6,550 nucleotides of DNA from Candidatus Sulfopaludibacter sp. SbA3 (GTDB lineage: Bacteria; Acidobacteriota; Terriglobia; Bryobacterales; Bryobacteraceae). The notes under the pieces were generated by a model, which searched no databases, was not told the DNA's origin, and worked only from the letters and a program-made list of their open reading frames with translations. Made by a program: the position numbers and the translations under genes. The stretch lies in the NCBI GenBank assembly GCA_945900935.1, contig CAMDKT010000343.1:1-6550 (forward strand). The letters are read 5' to 3'. Positions 1-6,324 of the stretch are shown one piece after another (the first letter of the stretch is position 1; every line of letters begins with the position of its first letter).

Positions 1-586
1 GCACCCGCCCATCCACCAGCCAATACTTCCGCGCATTCTCATCCCCGCGCAGCTTCCCAGCCGTCCCCGCCCAGTCTTCCTGAATAATCTCCGTCACCGG
101 AAACCCGTTCCGCGCATAATAAATCGCCGGCTGGAACAGCTCCGCCCACGCCAGCTTCCCAAACTTCTTATGCATCTGCCACCAGCCGTCCACCGCCCCC
201 GGAACCGTCGCCGTATGAATCCCCGTCGACGGAATTCCGTACAACCCCTTTGCCTTATAAGCCTCCAGCGTCTGTCCCTTCCCAGCCCATCCGCTTCCAT
301 TGATCCCGCTCAAACTCCCTGTTTTCGCCTCATAATGAATCGCAAACAGATCCCCGCCAATCCCGCACATCATCGGCTCCACCACCGACAACACCGCGTT
401 CGCCGCAATCGCCGCGTCCACCGCCGATCCCCCTCTCGCCAATATCTGCGCCCCCGCCTGCGACGCCAGCGTCTGGCTCGTCGCCGCAATTCCCCTCGTG
501 GAAATCACCATCGAACGCGCCTGCCATCTTTCCTGCGCCAACAGGGGAAACCAAATTACAATCAGTAGGAAGAGTTTCGGTATCAA
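1..586 (-). CDS. ggt: Gamma-glutamyltransferase, N-terminal part (runs off left edge)
   Basis: Secreted or periplasmic N-terminal-nucleophile hydrolase that cleaves gamma-glutamyl bonds (glutathione, gamma-glutamyl peptides) and transfers or hydrolyses the glutamyl group. Seen: about 195 codons with a hydrophobic leader (LFLLIVIWFPLLAQ), then the family blocks GIAATSQTLASQAGAQIL, GGSAVDAAIAANAVLSVVEP, MCGIGGDLFAI, NGSGWAG and TVPGAVDGWW. The family is about 530-580 residues and matures by self-cleavage before a catalytic Thr; that Thr and the whole small subunit lie outside the window. The position that is the substrate-binding Arg of E. coli GGT (the DFRE motif) appears here as NGSG, as in the GIGGD-type relatives, so substrate preference may differ. 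The start is uncertain: I chose TTG at 586 because it directly precedes the signal peptide, but no good Shine-Dalgarno sequence is visible. An in-frame GTG at 636 would add 17 residues. Codons end mostly in G (GCG for Ala), opposite to the + strand genes. It is divergent from the peroxidase operon. Confidence 0.92.
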   Translation of the reverse strand, partial: MIPKLFLLIVIWFPLLAQERWQARSMVISTRGIAATSQTLASQAGAQILARGGSAVDAAIAANAVLSVVEPMMCGIGGDLFAIHYEAKTGSLSGINGSGWAGKGQTLEAYKAKGLYGIPSTGIHTATVPGAVDGWWQMHKKFGKLAWAELFQPAIYYARNGFPVTEIIQEDWAGTAGKLRGDENARKYWLVDGRV

Positions 587-666
587 TTTTGTGTCCGTGC
601 CGTGATATCGTACCAACTGAACAGACCTGAATTGCAAAAACTTCACGCCTTAAAGGAAACATACTC
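587..666. promoter_or_regulatory. Divergent intergenic promoter region
   Basis: These 80 bases separate the leftward gamma-glutamyltransferase gene from the rightward operon, so promoters for both must lie here or overlap the ggt start. It is more AT-rich than the flanking genes. I could not assign convincing -35 and -10 boxes in either direction. A clear Shine-Dalgarno sequence, AAAGGA at 652-657, sits 9 bases before the ATG at 667 and supports that start. No riboswitch or strong operator palindrome was recognised. Confidence 0.5.
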
Positions 667-1194
667 ATGAAAATCATCACACTCACGCTCGTCGCACTCG
701 CCGCCGCCGGCCTCGCCCTGCCCCAGGACGGCGCTAAAAAAGCCGCCTCCGGTCCGCTGAATCCCGCCATGACCCCCATCGGCGATCCCACCTACAAAAA
801 GGCCATGGGAACGATCGGAACCAAAGGCGACGCCTGGACCCAAACCACCGTCGCCGCCGGCGTCGATAGCAAACCCCGCACCGGCACAGTCACCACCGTC
901 ACCGGTGAAATCGTCGAATTCTCCTGCTATCTCCAACTCGGCAAACACGGCGAAAAACATCGCGCCTGCGGCCAGAAATGCATCAATACCGGCCAGCCCG
1001 TCGGCATCCTCACCGCCGACGGCTCGCTCTACATGTTGATGGAAGAAGAACATGATCCCCGCCGTGACGGAGCCACCAGCGACTTCCGCAAAGCCGCCGC
1101 CGAACACACCGCCCACATCATGGAAGTCTCCGGCACTCTCGCCAGCCTCGGCGGATATCGCGCCATCTACGTCCAGGGTTTCGTCAAAAAATAG
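667..1194 (+). CDS. Secreted Cys/His-rich protein of unknown function
   Basis: 175 residues. Residues 1 to about 18 form a Sec signal peptide (MKIITLTLVALAAAGLAL), so the mature protein is exported. A Pro/Gly-rich linker is followed by a compact domain from about residue 71: a beta-like stretch GTVTTVTGEIVEFSCYL, then Cys87, His94, His98, Cys101 and Cys105 (spacing H-x3-H-x2-C-x3-C), the block GQPVGILTADGSLYMLME, and a closing GTLASLGGYRAIYVQGF. The alternating beta pattern resembles small OB-fold-like secreted proteins I associate with Acidobacteria, but I cannot name a family. There is no CxxCH heme motif. The Cys/His cluster suggests metal binding or disulfides (inference). It is the first gene of the operon, 15 bases before the di-heme peroxidase, which hints at a periplasmic redox or metal-handling role beside that enzyme. 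The start is supported by AAAGGA 9 bases upstream. The gene is surely real; its function is unknown. Confidence 0.85.
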   Translation: MKIITLTLVALAAAGLALPQDGAKKAASGPLNPAMTPIGDPTYKKAMGTIGTKGDAWTQTTVAAGVDSKPRTGTVTTVTGEIVEFSCYLQLGKHGEKHRACGQKCINTGQPVGILTADGSLYMLMEEEHDPRRDGATSDFRKAAAEHTAHIMEVSGTLASLGGYRAIYVQGFVKK

Positions 1195-1209
1195 CTTTAG
1201 GAAATCAAA

Positions 1210-2226
1210 ATGCGCAACAGCGTTTGGTTACGAACGGCGGCCCTCGCCGCCGTTCCTTTTCTCCTCCAGGCTCAACCCAAAGCCGCCGCCTTCACCGTTC
1301 CTCGCGGCTTGCCGCCCATTTTCTGGCCGAAAGACAATCCCTACTCGCCCGCGAAAGCGGAGCTCGGCCGCTTGCTCTATTTCGAAAAGCGCATCTCCGC
1401 CGATGGCGTTCTCTCCTGCGCCTCCTGCCACCACCCGTCAAAAGGCTTCACCGACCAGTCGGCCGTCTCCACTGGCGTCAAAGGGCAGAAGGGCGGCGTC
1501 AGCGCGCCCACCGTCATCAACCGCGCCTACGGCATGATGCAGTTCTGGGATGGCCGCGCCGCTTCTCTGGAAGCCCAGGCCATTGGCCCCATGGCTAACC
1601 CAATCGAAATGGGTAACACCCATCCCGTCGTCGTCGAAACGCTCAGAAAAATCCCCGGCTACAGAACCCGTTTCAAAGCGGTCTTCGGCACGGACGATTT
1701 CAATCTCGATCACGTCGCCATGGCCATCGCCACTTTCGAAAGAACCGTCCTCAGCGGCAACGCTCCCTACGACAAATACAAACTCGGCAACAAAGCCGCC
1801 ATGAACGCCTCCCAAATTCGCGGCATGGACGTTTTCTTCAACAAAGCCAAATGCGACCAATGCCACGAAGGCGCAAGCTTCACTCTCAACGCCTTCCATA
1901 ATCTGGGCATCGGCCAGGACAAAGCCGACCCCCATCCCGGCCGCTTCGCCATCTCCAGGAAAGCCGAAGATCTCGGTGCCTTCAAAACTCCCACTCTCCG
2001 GGAAATCGAACATACTTTCCCCTACATGCACGACGGCAGCTTGAAGACGCTCGAAGCAGTCGTGGACTTCTACGACAAGGGCGGCATTCCCAACAAAAAC
2101 CTGGACGAACGCATCAAAAAGCTCAACCTCACGGCGCAGGACAAAACCGATCTGGTGGCCTTCATGAAAGCGCTCAACGGCACCGGCTGGCAACAGCTTA
2201 CCGAACCGAAGGAATTCCCACAGTAA
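1210..2226 (+). CDS. Di-heme cytochrome c peroxidase (CcpA/MauG family)
   Basis: 338 residues, a normal length. Periplasmic enzyme of the bacterial di-heme peroxidase family, which reduces hydrogen peroxide with electrons from small cytochromes; MauG-type relatives instead oxidise a protein partner. Seen: signal peptide 1 to about 22 (AALAAVPFLLQAQ); first heme site CASCH at 70-74; the conserved FWDGRAASLEAQAIGPM block at 112-128, with the Trp-Asp-Gly and downstream Glu typical of the peroxidatic heme pocket; MAIATFERTVLSG at 171-183; second heme site CDQCH at 215-219; and FKTPTLREIEHTFPYMHDGSLKTLEAVVDFY at 258-288. Met273 in that last block is the usual distal ligand of the electron-transfer heme, where MauG has Tyr; this favours a true peroxidase over MauG. 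The Shine-Dalgarno AGGA at 1199-1202 is 7 bases before the ATG. It is second in the operon, and its stop overlaps the next start by one base. The electron donor is not encoded in the window. Confidence 0.95.
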   Translation: MRNSVWLRTAALAAVPFLLQAQPKAAAFTVPRGLPPIFWPKDNPYSPAKAELGRLLYFEKRISADGVLSCASCHHPSKGFTDQSAVSTGVKGQKGGVSAPTVINRAYGMMQFWDGRAASLEAQAIGPMANPIEMGNTHPVVVETLRKIPGYRTRFKAVFGTDDFNLDHVAMAIATFERTVLSGNAPYDKYKLGNKAAMNASQIRGMDVFFNKAKCDQCHEGASFTLNAFHNLGIGQDKADPHPGRFAISRKAEDLGAFKTPTLREIEHTFPYMHDGSLKTLEAVVDFYDKGGIPNKNLDERIKKLNLTAQDKTDLVAFMKALNGTGWQQLTEPKEFPQ

Positions 2227-3185
2227 TGGAACGTAAAACCTTCTTGCGCGGCGCCCTCGCGGCTGCCGCGCTTCCCTTTTCAGGCTGCAACAAAACCGGC
2301 AAACGCCGCATCGCCGTCGTCCCCAAGGGCCGCGCCCATCTCTTCTGGCAGTCCGTTCACGCCGGCGCCGTCAAAGCCGCTCGCGAGACCAACGTCGAGA
2401 TCGTCTGGAACGGCCCTGCCACCGAAACCGATTACAACGGCCAAATCCAGATCGTCGACGCCATGATCAACCAGCGCGTCAACGCCATCTGCCTCGCCCC
2501 CATCGACAAAAAAGTCATGGTCTCCGTCGTCGAACGCGCCGGCAAGGAAAATATCCCCGTTGTCATTTTCGATTCCGGCATCGACACCGAAAACTACGTC
2601 TCCCTGGTAGCCACCGACAACTACGCCGCCGGCCAACTCGCCGCCGCCCGCATGGCCGAAATCCTCGCTGGCAAAGGGAAGGTCATCGTCGTCGCCGTCC
2701 AACCCGGCGGCGCTTCCACCATGGCCCGCGAACAGGGCTTTGAAGACGCCATCAAAAAATTCCCCGCCATCCAAATCGTCGACAAACGCTACGGCATGGC
2801 CGACTTTGCCAAATCCCTGCAAGTCGCCGAAAACATGCTGTCCGCATTCCCCGACGCCGACGGCCTTTTCGCCTCCAACGAATCCAGCGCCGTCGGTGCC
2901 GCCCAAGCTCTAAAAGGCCGCAAAAACACCACCGTGAAAATGGTTGGCTTCGACTGGAGCCCTACGCTCCTTACCGATCTCCGCGAAGGCCGCATTGACT
3001 CCCTCGTCGCCCAGGACCCATTTAACATGGGCTTCCAATCGGTGATGGCCGCCGTCAACAAACTCGACGCCAAACCCGTCGCAAAGAACCAACCCCTCCC
3101 GCCCCGCCTCATCACCAGGGCCAATATCGATTCACCCGAAGTCAAAGCCCAGCTCGAGCCGGATCTTAAAAAGTACCTCGACTAG
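2226..3185 (+). CDS. Periplasmic sugar-type substrate-binding lipoprotein
   Basis: 319 residues, periplasmic binding protein type 1 (ribose/allose-binding, Peripla_BP_4 class). Such proteins capture a sugar or related ligand for an ABC importer or a sensor. Seen: N-terminus RKTFLRGALAAAALPFSGC with a lipobox-like FSGC, giving a lipidated Cys21; the RKxFL start also resembles a Tat signal. The core follows: RRIAVVPKGRAHLFWQSVHA (27-46) with aromatic Phe40 and Trp41 near the ligand site, VNAICLAPID (85-94), IPVVIFDSGID (110-120), TDNYAAGQLAA (130-140), MAREQGFEDAI (166-176) with the usual binding Arg168, LFASNESSAVGAAQAL (214-229), VGFDWSP (240-246) and VAQDPFNMG (261-269). All ligand-loop blocks are present, so it looks functional. 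ATG and the preceding TAA share a base (TAATG), with AAGGA at 2209-2213, so translation is probably coupled to the peroxidase. No permease or ATPase gene is nearby. The ligand cannot be told from sequence. No clear terminator follows. Confidence 0.92.
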   Translation: MERKTFLRGALAAAALPFSGCNKTGKRRIAVVPKGRAHLFWQSVHAGAVKAARETNVEIVWNGPATETDYNGQIQIVDAMINQRVNAICLAPIDKKVMVSVVERAGKENIPVVIFDSGIDTENYVSLVATDNYAAGQLAAARMAEILAGKGKVIVVAVQPGGASTMAREQGFEDAIKKFPAIQIVDKRYGMADFAKSLQVAENMLSAFPDADGLFASNESSAVGAAQALKGRKNTTVKMVGFDWSPTLLTDLREGRIDSLVAQDPFNMGFQSVMAAVNKLDAKPVAKNQPLPPRLITRANIDSPEVKAQLEPDLKKYLD

Positions 3186-3302
3186 TGCTTCGACGACGCC
3201 CGTGATGGCAAATGTCGCCTCTTCGAGCGTTGCAAGCCACGTTACCGCGTCGGCTGAGCCACGGAGGTATTCAATGAGTACGTCCGTGTCGATCAGTATC
3301 AT
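3186..3302 (-). pseudogene. Truncated PIN-domain toxin (VapC-like), N-terminal fragment
   Basis: Reading leftward from ATG at 3302-3300 gives MILIDTDVLIEYLRGSADAV followed by TWLATLEEATFAITGVV. This is the start of a VapC-type PIN-domain ribonuclease: beta strand 1, the first catalytic Asp (Asp5 in LIDTDVLI) and helix 1. VapC toxins are about 130 residues and need three or four acidic residues; here family resemblance stops at about residue 37-40. The open frame then reads antisense into the 3' end of the binding-protein gene and stops at 3134-3132, giving 56 residues. The later catalytic acids are missing, so the toxin should be dead. The break falls at or beside the stop codon of the binding-protein gene, which suggests a deletion or recombination joint. 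Its start overlaps the antitoxin stop by ATGA, the usual layout of these operons. Identification is from motif recognition; the break point is inferred. Confidence 0.6.
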
Positions 3303-3460
3303 TCGCCGAAACGCTTCCAGCCATTGATGCGGAGCTTGGCTGCAAATTCCGAGCTATCCCGAATGTCGTTTCGCTCGCGCCACATGCCGAAAAGCTCGGA
3401 GTGGGCAAGGCTGCCCAAGGTCGCCTGGGCCGCCGGTTCAGGCGATGTAGTGACCTGCAA
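3299..3460 (-). CDS. VapB-like antitoxin, C-terminal region (start uncertain)
   Basis: The frame immediately upstream of the PIN-toxin fragment ends with SLAHSELFGMWRERNDIRD and then SSEFAAKLRINGWKRF. The LFGMWRERxDIxDSxEFxxxLR pattern resembles the toxin-binding tail of short antitoxins paired with PIN toxins. The stop TGA (3301-3299) overlaps the toxin ATG as ATGA, which implies translational coupling. I placed the start at the TTG at 3460 (53 residues), because upstream of it the frame turns into Arg/Ser-rich, non-protein-like sequence, although it stays open to an ATG at 3589. No Shine-Dalgarno sequence supports the TTG, and no DNA-binding N-terminal domain is recognisable, so the gene may itself be a remnant. 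With the toxin truncated, the antitoxin would have no intact partner here. Confidence 0.45.
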   Translation of the reverse strand: MQVTTSPEPAAQATLGSLAHSELFGMWRERNDIRDSSEFAAKLRINGWKRFGE

Positions 3461-4070
3461 AACGATGCGCGACAGGCGCTCTCCAGAGTGCCTGCCCTCA
3501 GTTGATCGAGTGGCGCTCGAGGCCCGTCCCTCTCGAGAAGGTGACGGCAGCGCCCGCCTGTTGATGCGGCCGCGGGTGTCCGGCGTCAACTATTTCTTCT
3601 CCTCGCCGGCGACCGGCGCATCCGCTTCCACAACCGCGGCGATTCCGCATTCGCCGCGACGCCTACCGCTGACGAGCACATCGGCGGCGTTCCAGATGGG
3701 TGATCGGCGACAAATGGGTGAGGAGAATGTCGTTCGCTCCGCCAAAATCGGCGTCCAGGAACGCGACGTATTCAGCCGCGCGGACCGCCGGACGGTGACG
3801 TCGCTCGGCGAACTCCGCAAAGTGTAAGCCGCGCCGAAGCCCGGCGACCCCATGGCATTCCCAGGCATGATTCCCATCCTTGGCGGCTCAAACCGCAAGT
3901 CGGCCGACGCCGCTTACCAAATCTTCTGCGCCGCCGGCATCCTGCCCTGGAAGGAATACCCAACTATGAGCCGTAAACCCCAGCGGAAAGTGCTTTCCGT
4001 TTGCTTGGCCCACCGCTGCTACACGAGGACGGCAAACAAATTGCGAACTTCTTTTGCCGGCAAGTTCCCA
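3461..4070. other. Gene-poor stretch, possible decayed sequence
   Basis: About 600 bases with no gene I recognise. Several overlapping frames are open but weak. On the minus strand one frame runs 3590-3898 (102 codons, ending ADAPVAGEEKK). A second, without an ATG, runs from about 3892 to 3663 and includes the protein-like stretch EYVAFLDADFGGANDILLTH. The two overlap in different frames, as a frameshifted remnant would, but neither matches a family I know. On the + strand, frames at 3324-3827 and 3852-4118 lack a Shine-Dalgarno sequence and are rich in Arg and Ser. The strong C excess of the left part is gone here. I see no inverted-repeat ends, transposase motif or tRNA that would identify a mobile element. 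Confidence 0.4.
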
Positions 4071-4163
4071 CCCGGGCAAATAGATGTAGTATCTTATTGT
4101 CAGCGGAATTACGTGTAAGAAATATTTATACCAGTCACTCAACTGACGGCGGAAGAGATGCTC
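4071..4163 (+). promoter_or_regulatory. AT-rich leader and putative promoter of vgrG
   Basis: The sequence turns clearly AT-rich just before vgrG. A possible -35 box TTGTCA at 4097-4102 is followed after 17 bases by AAATAT at 4120-4125, part of the AT run AAATATTTATA; both are only loose matches to sigma-70 boxes. No sigma-54 type GG-N10-GC element was seen, although that factor often drives type VI genes. A strong Shine-Dalgarno stretch GGAAGAG at 4151-4157 follows and decides the vgrG start: it is well spaced from the ATG at 4164 and touches the ATG at 4158. Confidence 0.35.
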
Positions 4164-6281
4164 ATGCCCTATACACAAGACACGCGAAGGCTCAATTTAC
4201 AGACGCCCCTTGGCGAAAACGTTCTACTGATCCGCTCCATTGGTGGCAGTGAAGCCATTTCCCAGCTCTACAACTATCAGATCGAGGCGATGGCCGAACT
4301 CTCAGCCACTGTCGATTTCAGCAAGTTGCTCGGGCAAACGGTCGTCGTAGCCGTCGCGCTTAGCCAGGGAGCCGATCGCTACATCCATGGAATCGTCCAC
4401 CGCATCTCTCGCGGTGAAAGCAGTACCTCCGCCACCGCCTACCGGCTGGAAATCGGCCCCCCCATCTGGCCCCTCACCAAACGCGTCCAGAGCCGCATCT
4501 TCCAACAGCTTTCCGTCCCCGATATCCTCAAGAAAGTCCTCGTCGGCATCGAGTGTCAGTATCAGATCGTCGGCACCTTCGAGCCGCGCGAATACTGTGT
4601 CCAATACCGCGAATCGGATTTCCAGTTCTTCTCCCGTCTCTGTGAGGAAGAGGGCATATTCTATTTTTTCCGCCACGAAGAAACAGGCTGCAAACTAGTC
4701 CTCGCCAACACGTCGCAGTCGCACCCCACGCTGCCCCATTTGCCGAGCATTCGCTACCACCCGCAATCGAATGTGGATACCGAAGTCATTTTCGCTTGGG
4801 AAAAAGTCCAGTCGCTCCGTAGCGGCAAGGTCACGCTTTGGGATCACCATCCCCAGCTACCCGGCAAGAATCTGGAAGCGTCGCAAACCGTCCAGCCTTC
4901 CGTCAGCGTCGGGAGCCAGACGCATAAACTCAACGTCGCCTGCGCCGATCTCGAACAGTATCATTTCCCTGGCGGATATGCCGAACGGTTCGACGGAATC
5001 GGCAAATCCGGCGGCGAACAGCCCAGCGCTCTCCAGAAGATTTTCCAGGATAATCTGCGGACTGTCGGCATTCGGATGCAACAGGAAACGGTCCAGGCAC
5101 TCGTCCTCACTGGCCACACAGACCTTCCCAACATGATGCCCGGCCACCGCTTCAGCCTCGCCGAGCATCCAACCGACAACGGTGTCTACGTTATCACCGA
5201 ATCGAGCCTGTTTATTCCACAAGCGGGAGCTTATGCGTCCGGTAACGGCGACGAGAACGTCTCCACCCAAGTCAGCTTCGCCTGCATTCCCTTGGAACTC
5301 CCCTATCGCCCCCCGCAATTCACGGCGAAGCCGACCATCTCCGGTTCTCAAACGGCCTACGTCGTCGGTCCGGCCGGCGAAGAAATTTTCGTCGATAAAT
5401 TCGGTCGCGTCAAAGTGTCATTTCACTGGGACCGAGACTCAAAGGCCGATGAGAGCAGTTCGTGTTGGATCCGCGTCGGCCAGGGCGTCGCCGGAAAACA
5501 ATGGGGTACACTCTGGATCCCGCGCATCGGACAGGAAGTCATCGTCAGTTTCATCGAAGGAGATCCTGACCGCCCCATCATCACCGGTGCCGTCTATAAC
5601 CCTGACTGCATGCCGCCCTATACGCTTCCCGCTAACAAAACGCGTAGCAGCATTAAGACCAACAGTTCCGTCGGTGGCGGCGGATTCAACGAGATCCGCT
5701 TCGAGGACAAGAAGGGTAACGAGCAGATCTTCATGCACGCGGAAAAGGACCTCGATCTCCGGGTGAAAAATGACTACATGCAAGCCGTCCTCAACAATCG
5801 GAATCTCATCGTGGTGAAGGACCATCTGGAAGAGGTGAGAGGTGACCGGCACGTCACCCTCAAAGCTGACCGCGCCACCGAAATTACGGGGAGCGACTCG
5901 CTGAAAATCGGCGCCGATCAGGACGTCAAGATCACAACCAAATACGCGGTCGATTCCGGCCAGGAAATCCACTTCAAGGCCGGAATGAAAATGATTCTCG
6001 AGGCCGGGACTCAACTCAGCCTCAAGGTCGGCGGCAACTTCATCAACATTGGTCCCTCGGGCGTGTCCATCAAGGGCACGATGGTGAACATCAACTCCGG
6101 CGGCTCCGCCGGTTCCGGATCCGGTGCGTCCCCCGATAAGCCCAAAGTCCCCAAGGAAGCCGCCAACGACAAGGCGGGCCAGAGTACTGTGCCCGCAGCG
6201 CGTTCCTACCAACCGCCGGGCCCCCAGGCGATGGTATTCCGGCGTGCCGCCTTTGCGGGCTCCCCCTTCTGCGACATATGA
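4164..6281 (+). CDS. vgrG: Type VI secretion spike protein VgrG
   Basis: 705 residues from this start. VgrG trimers cap the Hcp tube of the type VI secretion system and are fired into target cells with effectors attached. Domains in order: gp27-like base (about 1-385), with early RRLNLQTPLGENVLLIRSI, the YCVQYRESDFQFFSRLCEEEG block (144-164, the hallmark VgrG/Rhs-Vgr segment) and IFYFFRHEE; gp5-like OB fold (about 397-485) with VDKFGRVKVSFHWDRD (410-425), WIRVGQGVAGKQWGTLWIPR (435-454) and EGDPDRPIITGAVYN (465-479); a beta-helical needle (about 500-645) of short alternating strands; then a Gly/Ser linker SGGSAGSGSGAS (645-656) and a Pro/Lys-rich tail ending PQAMVFRRAAFAGSPFCDI. No enzymatic C-terminal domain is visible, so it is a structural spike with a cargo-docking tail. 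ATG 4158 is in frame and would add two residues, but GGAAGAG is spaced properly only for 4164. It is followed after 43 bases by a DUF4123 gene. No other type VI genes lie in the window, so it may be an orphan module. Composition is less C-skewed than the left part. Confidence 0.96.
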   Translation: MPYTQDTRRLNLQTPLGENVLLIRSIGGSEAISQLYNYQIEAMAELSATVDFSKLLGQTVVVAVALSQGADRYIHGIVHRISRGESSTSATAYRLEIGPPIWPLTKRVQSRIFQQLSVPDILKKVLVGIECQYQIVGTFEPREYCVQYRESDFQFFSRLCEEEGIFYFFRHEETGCKLVLANTSQSHPTLPHLPSIRYHPQSNVDTEVIFAWEKVQSLRSGKVTLWDHHPQLPGKNLEASQTVQPSVSVGSQTHKLNVACADLEQYHFPGGYAERFDGIGKSGGEQPSALQKIFQDNLRTVGIRMQQETVQALVLTGHTDLPNMMPGHRFSLAEHPTDNGVYVITESSLFIPQAGAYASGNGDENVSTQVSFACIPLELPYRPPQFTAKPTISGSQTAYVVGPAGEEIFVDKFGRVKVSFHWDRDSKADESSSCWIRVGQGVAGKQWGTLWIPRIGQEVIVSFIEGDPDRPIITGAVYNPDCMPPYTLPANKTRSSIKTNSSVGGGGFNEIRFEDKKGNEQIFMHAEKDLDLRVKNDYMQAVLNNRNLIVVKDHLEEVRGDRHVTLKADRATEITGSDSLKIGADQDVKITTKYAVDSGQEIHFKAGMKMILEAGTQLSLKVGGNFINIGPSGVSIKGTMVNINSGGSAGSGSGASPDKPKVPKEAANDKAGQSTVPAARSYQPPGPQAMVFRRAAFAGSPFCDI

Positions 6282-6295
6282 CCAGACTGAATCAA

Positions 6296-6310
6296 CCGCC
6301 GGTTCGGCGG
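6296..6310 (+). other. Short GC hairpin between vgrG and the DUF4123 gene
   Basis: A perfect inverted repeat, CCGCCG-GTT-CGGCGG, lies 15 bases after the vgrG stop and 14 bases before the next start. It could form a 6-bp stem with a 3-base loop. No T-run follows, so it is unlikely to be a full intrinsic terminator. It might lessen read-through or stabilise the upstream mRNA, or may be chance in GC-rich DNA. Confidence 0.35.
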
Positions 6311-6324
6311 CTAAATGAAGACTC

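Noticed and set aside
596..615. Imperfect inverted repeat around GATATC in the divergent promoter region, considered as an operator
   Set aside because: Only the central six bases and a few flanking positions match, too weak to call a binding site.
330..791. 153-codon minus-strand frame crossing the divergent intergenic region
   Set aside because: It conflicts with the ggt frame, which has clear family motifs on the same strand, and it is Gly-rich low-complexity translation.
1438..2193. 251-codon open frame antisense to the cytochrome c peroxidase gene
   Set aside because: GC-rich antisense shadow; the opposite strand carries both heme motifs and the complete family signature.
3604..3618. 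Perfect small palindrome CGCCGG-CGA-CCGGCG, considered as a terminator or operator
   Set aside because: No T-run and no adjacent gene end that needs it; expected by chance in GC-rich DNA.
3852..4118. 88-codon + strand frame upstream of vgrG
   Set aside because: No Shine-Dalgarno sequence and no recognisable motif, and it runs into the AT-rich leader; not supportable as a gene.
4158..4160. Upstream ATG as the vgrG start
   Set aside because: It directly abuts the Shine-Dalgarno stretch GGAAGAG, whereas the ATG at 4164 is correctly spaced; the difference is only two residues.
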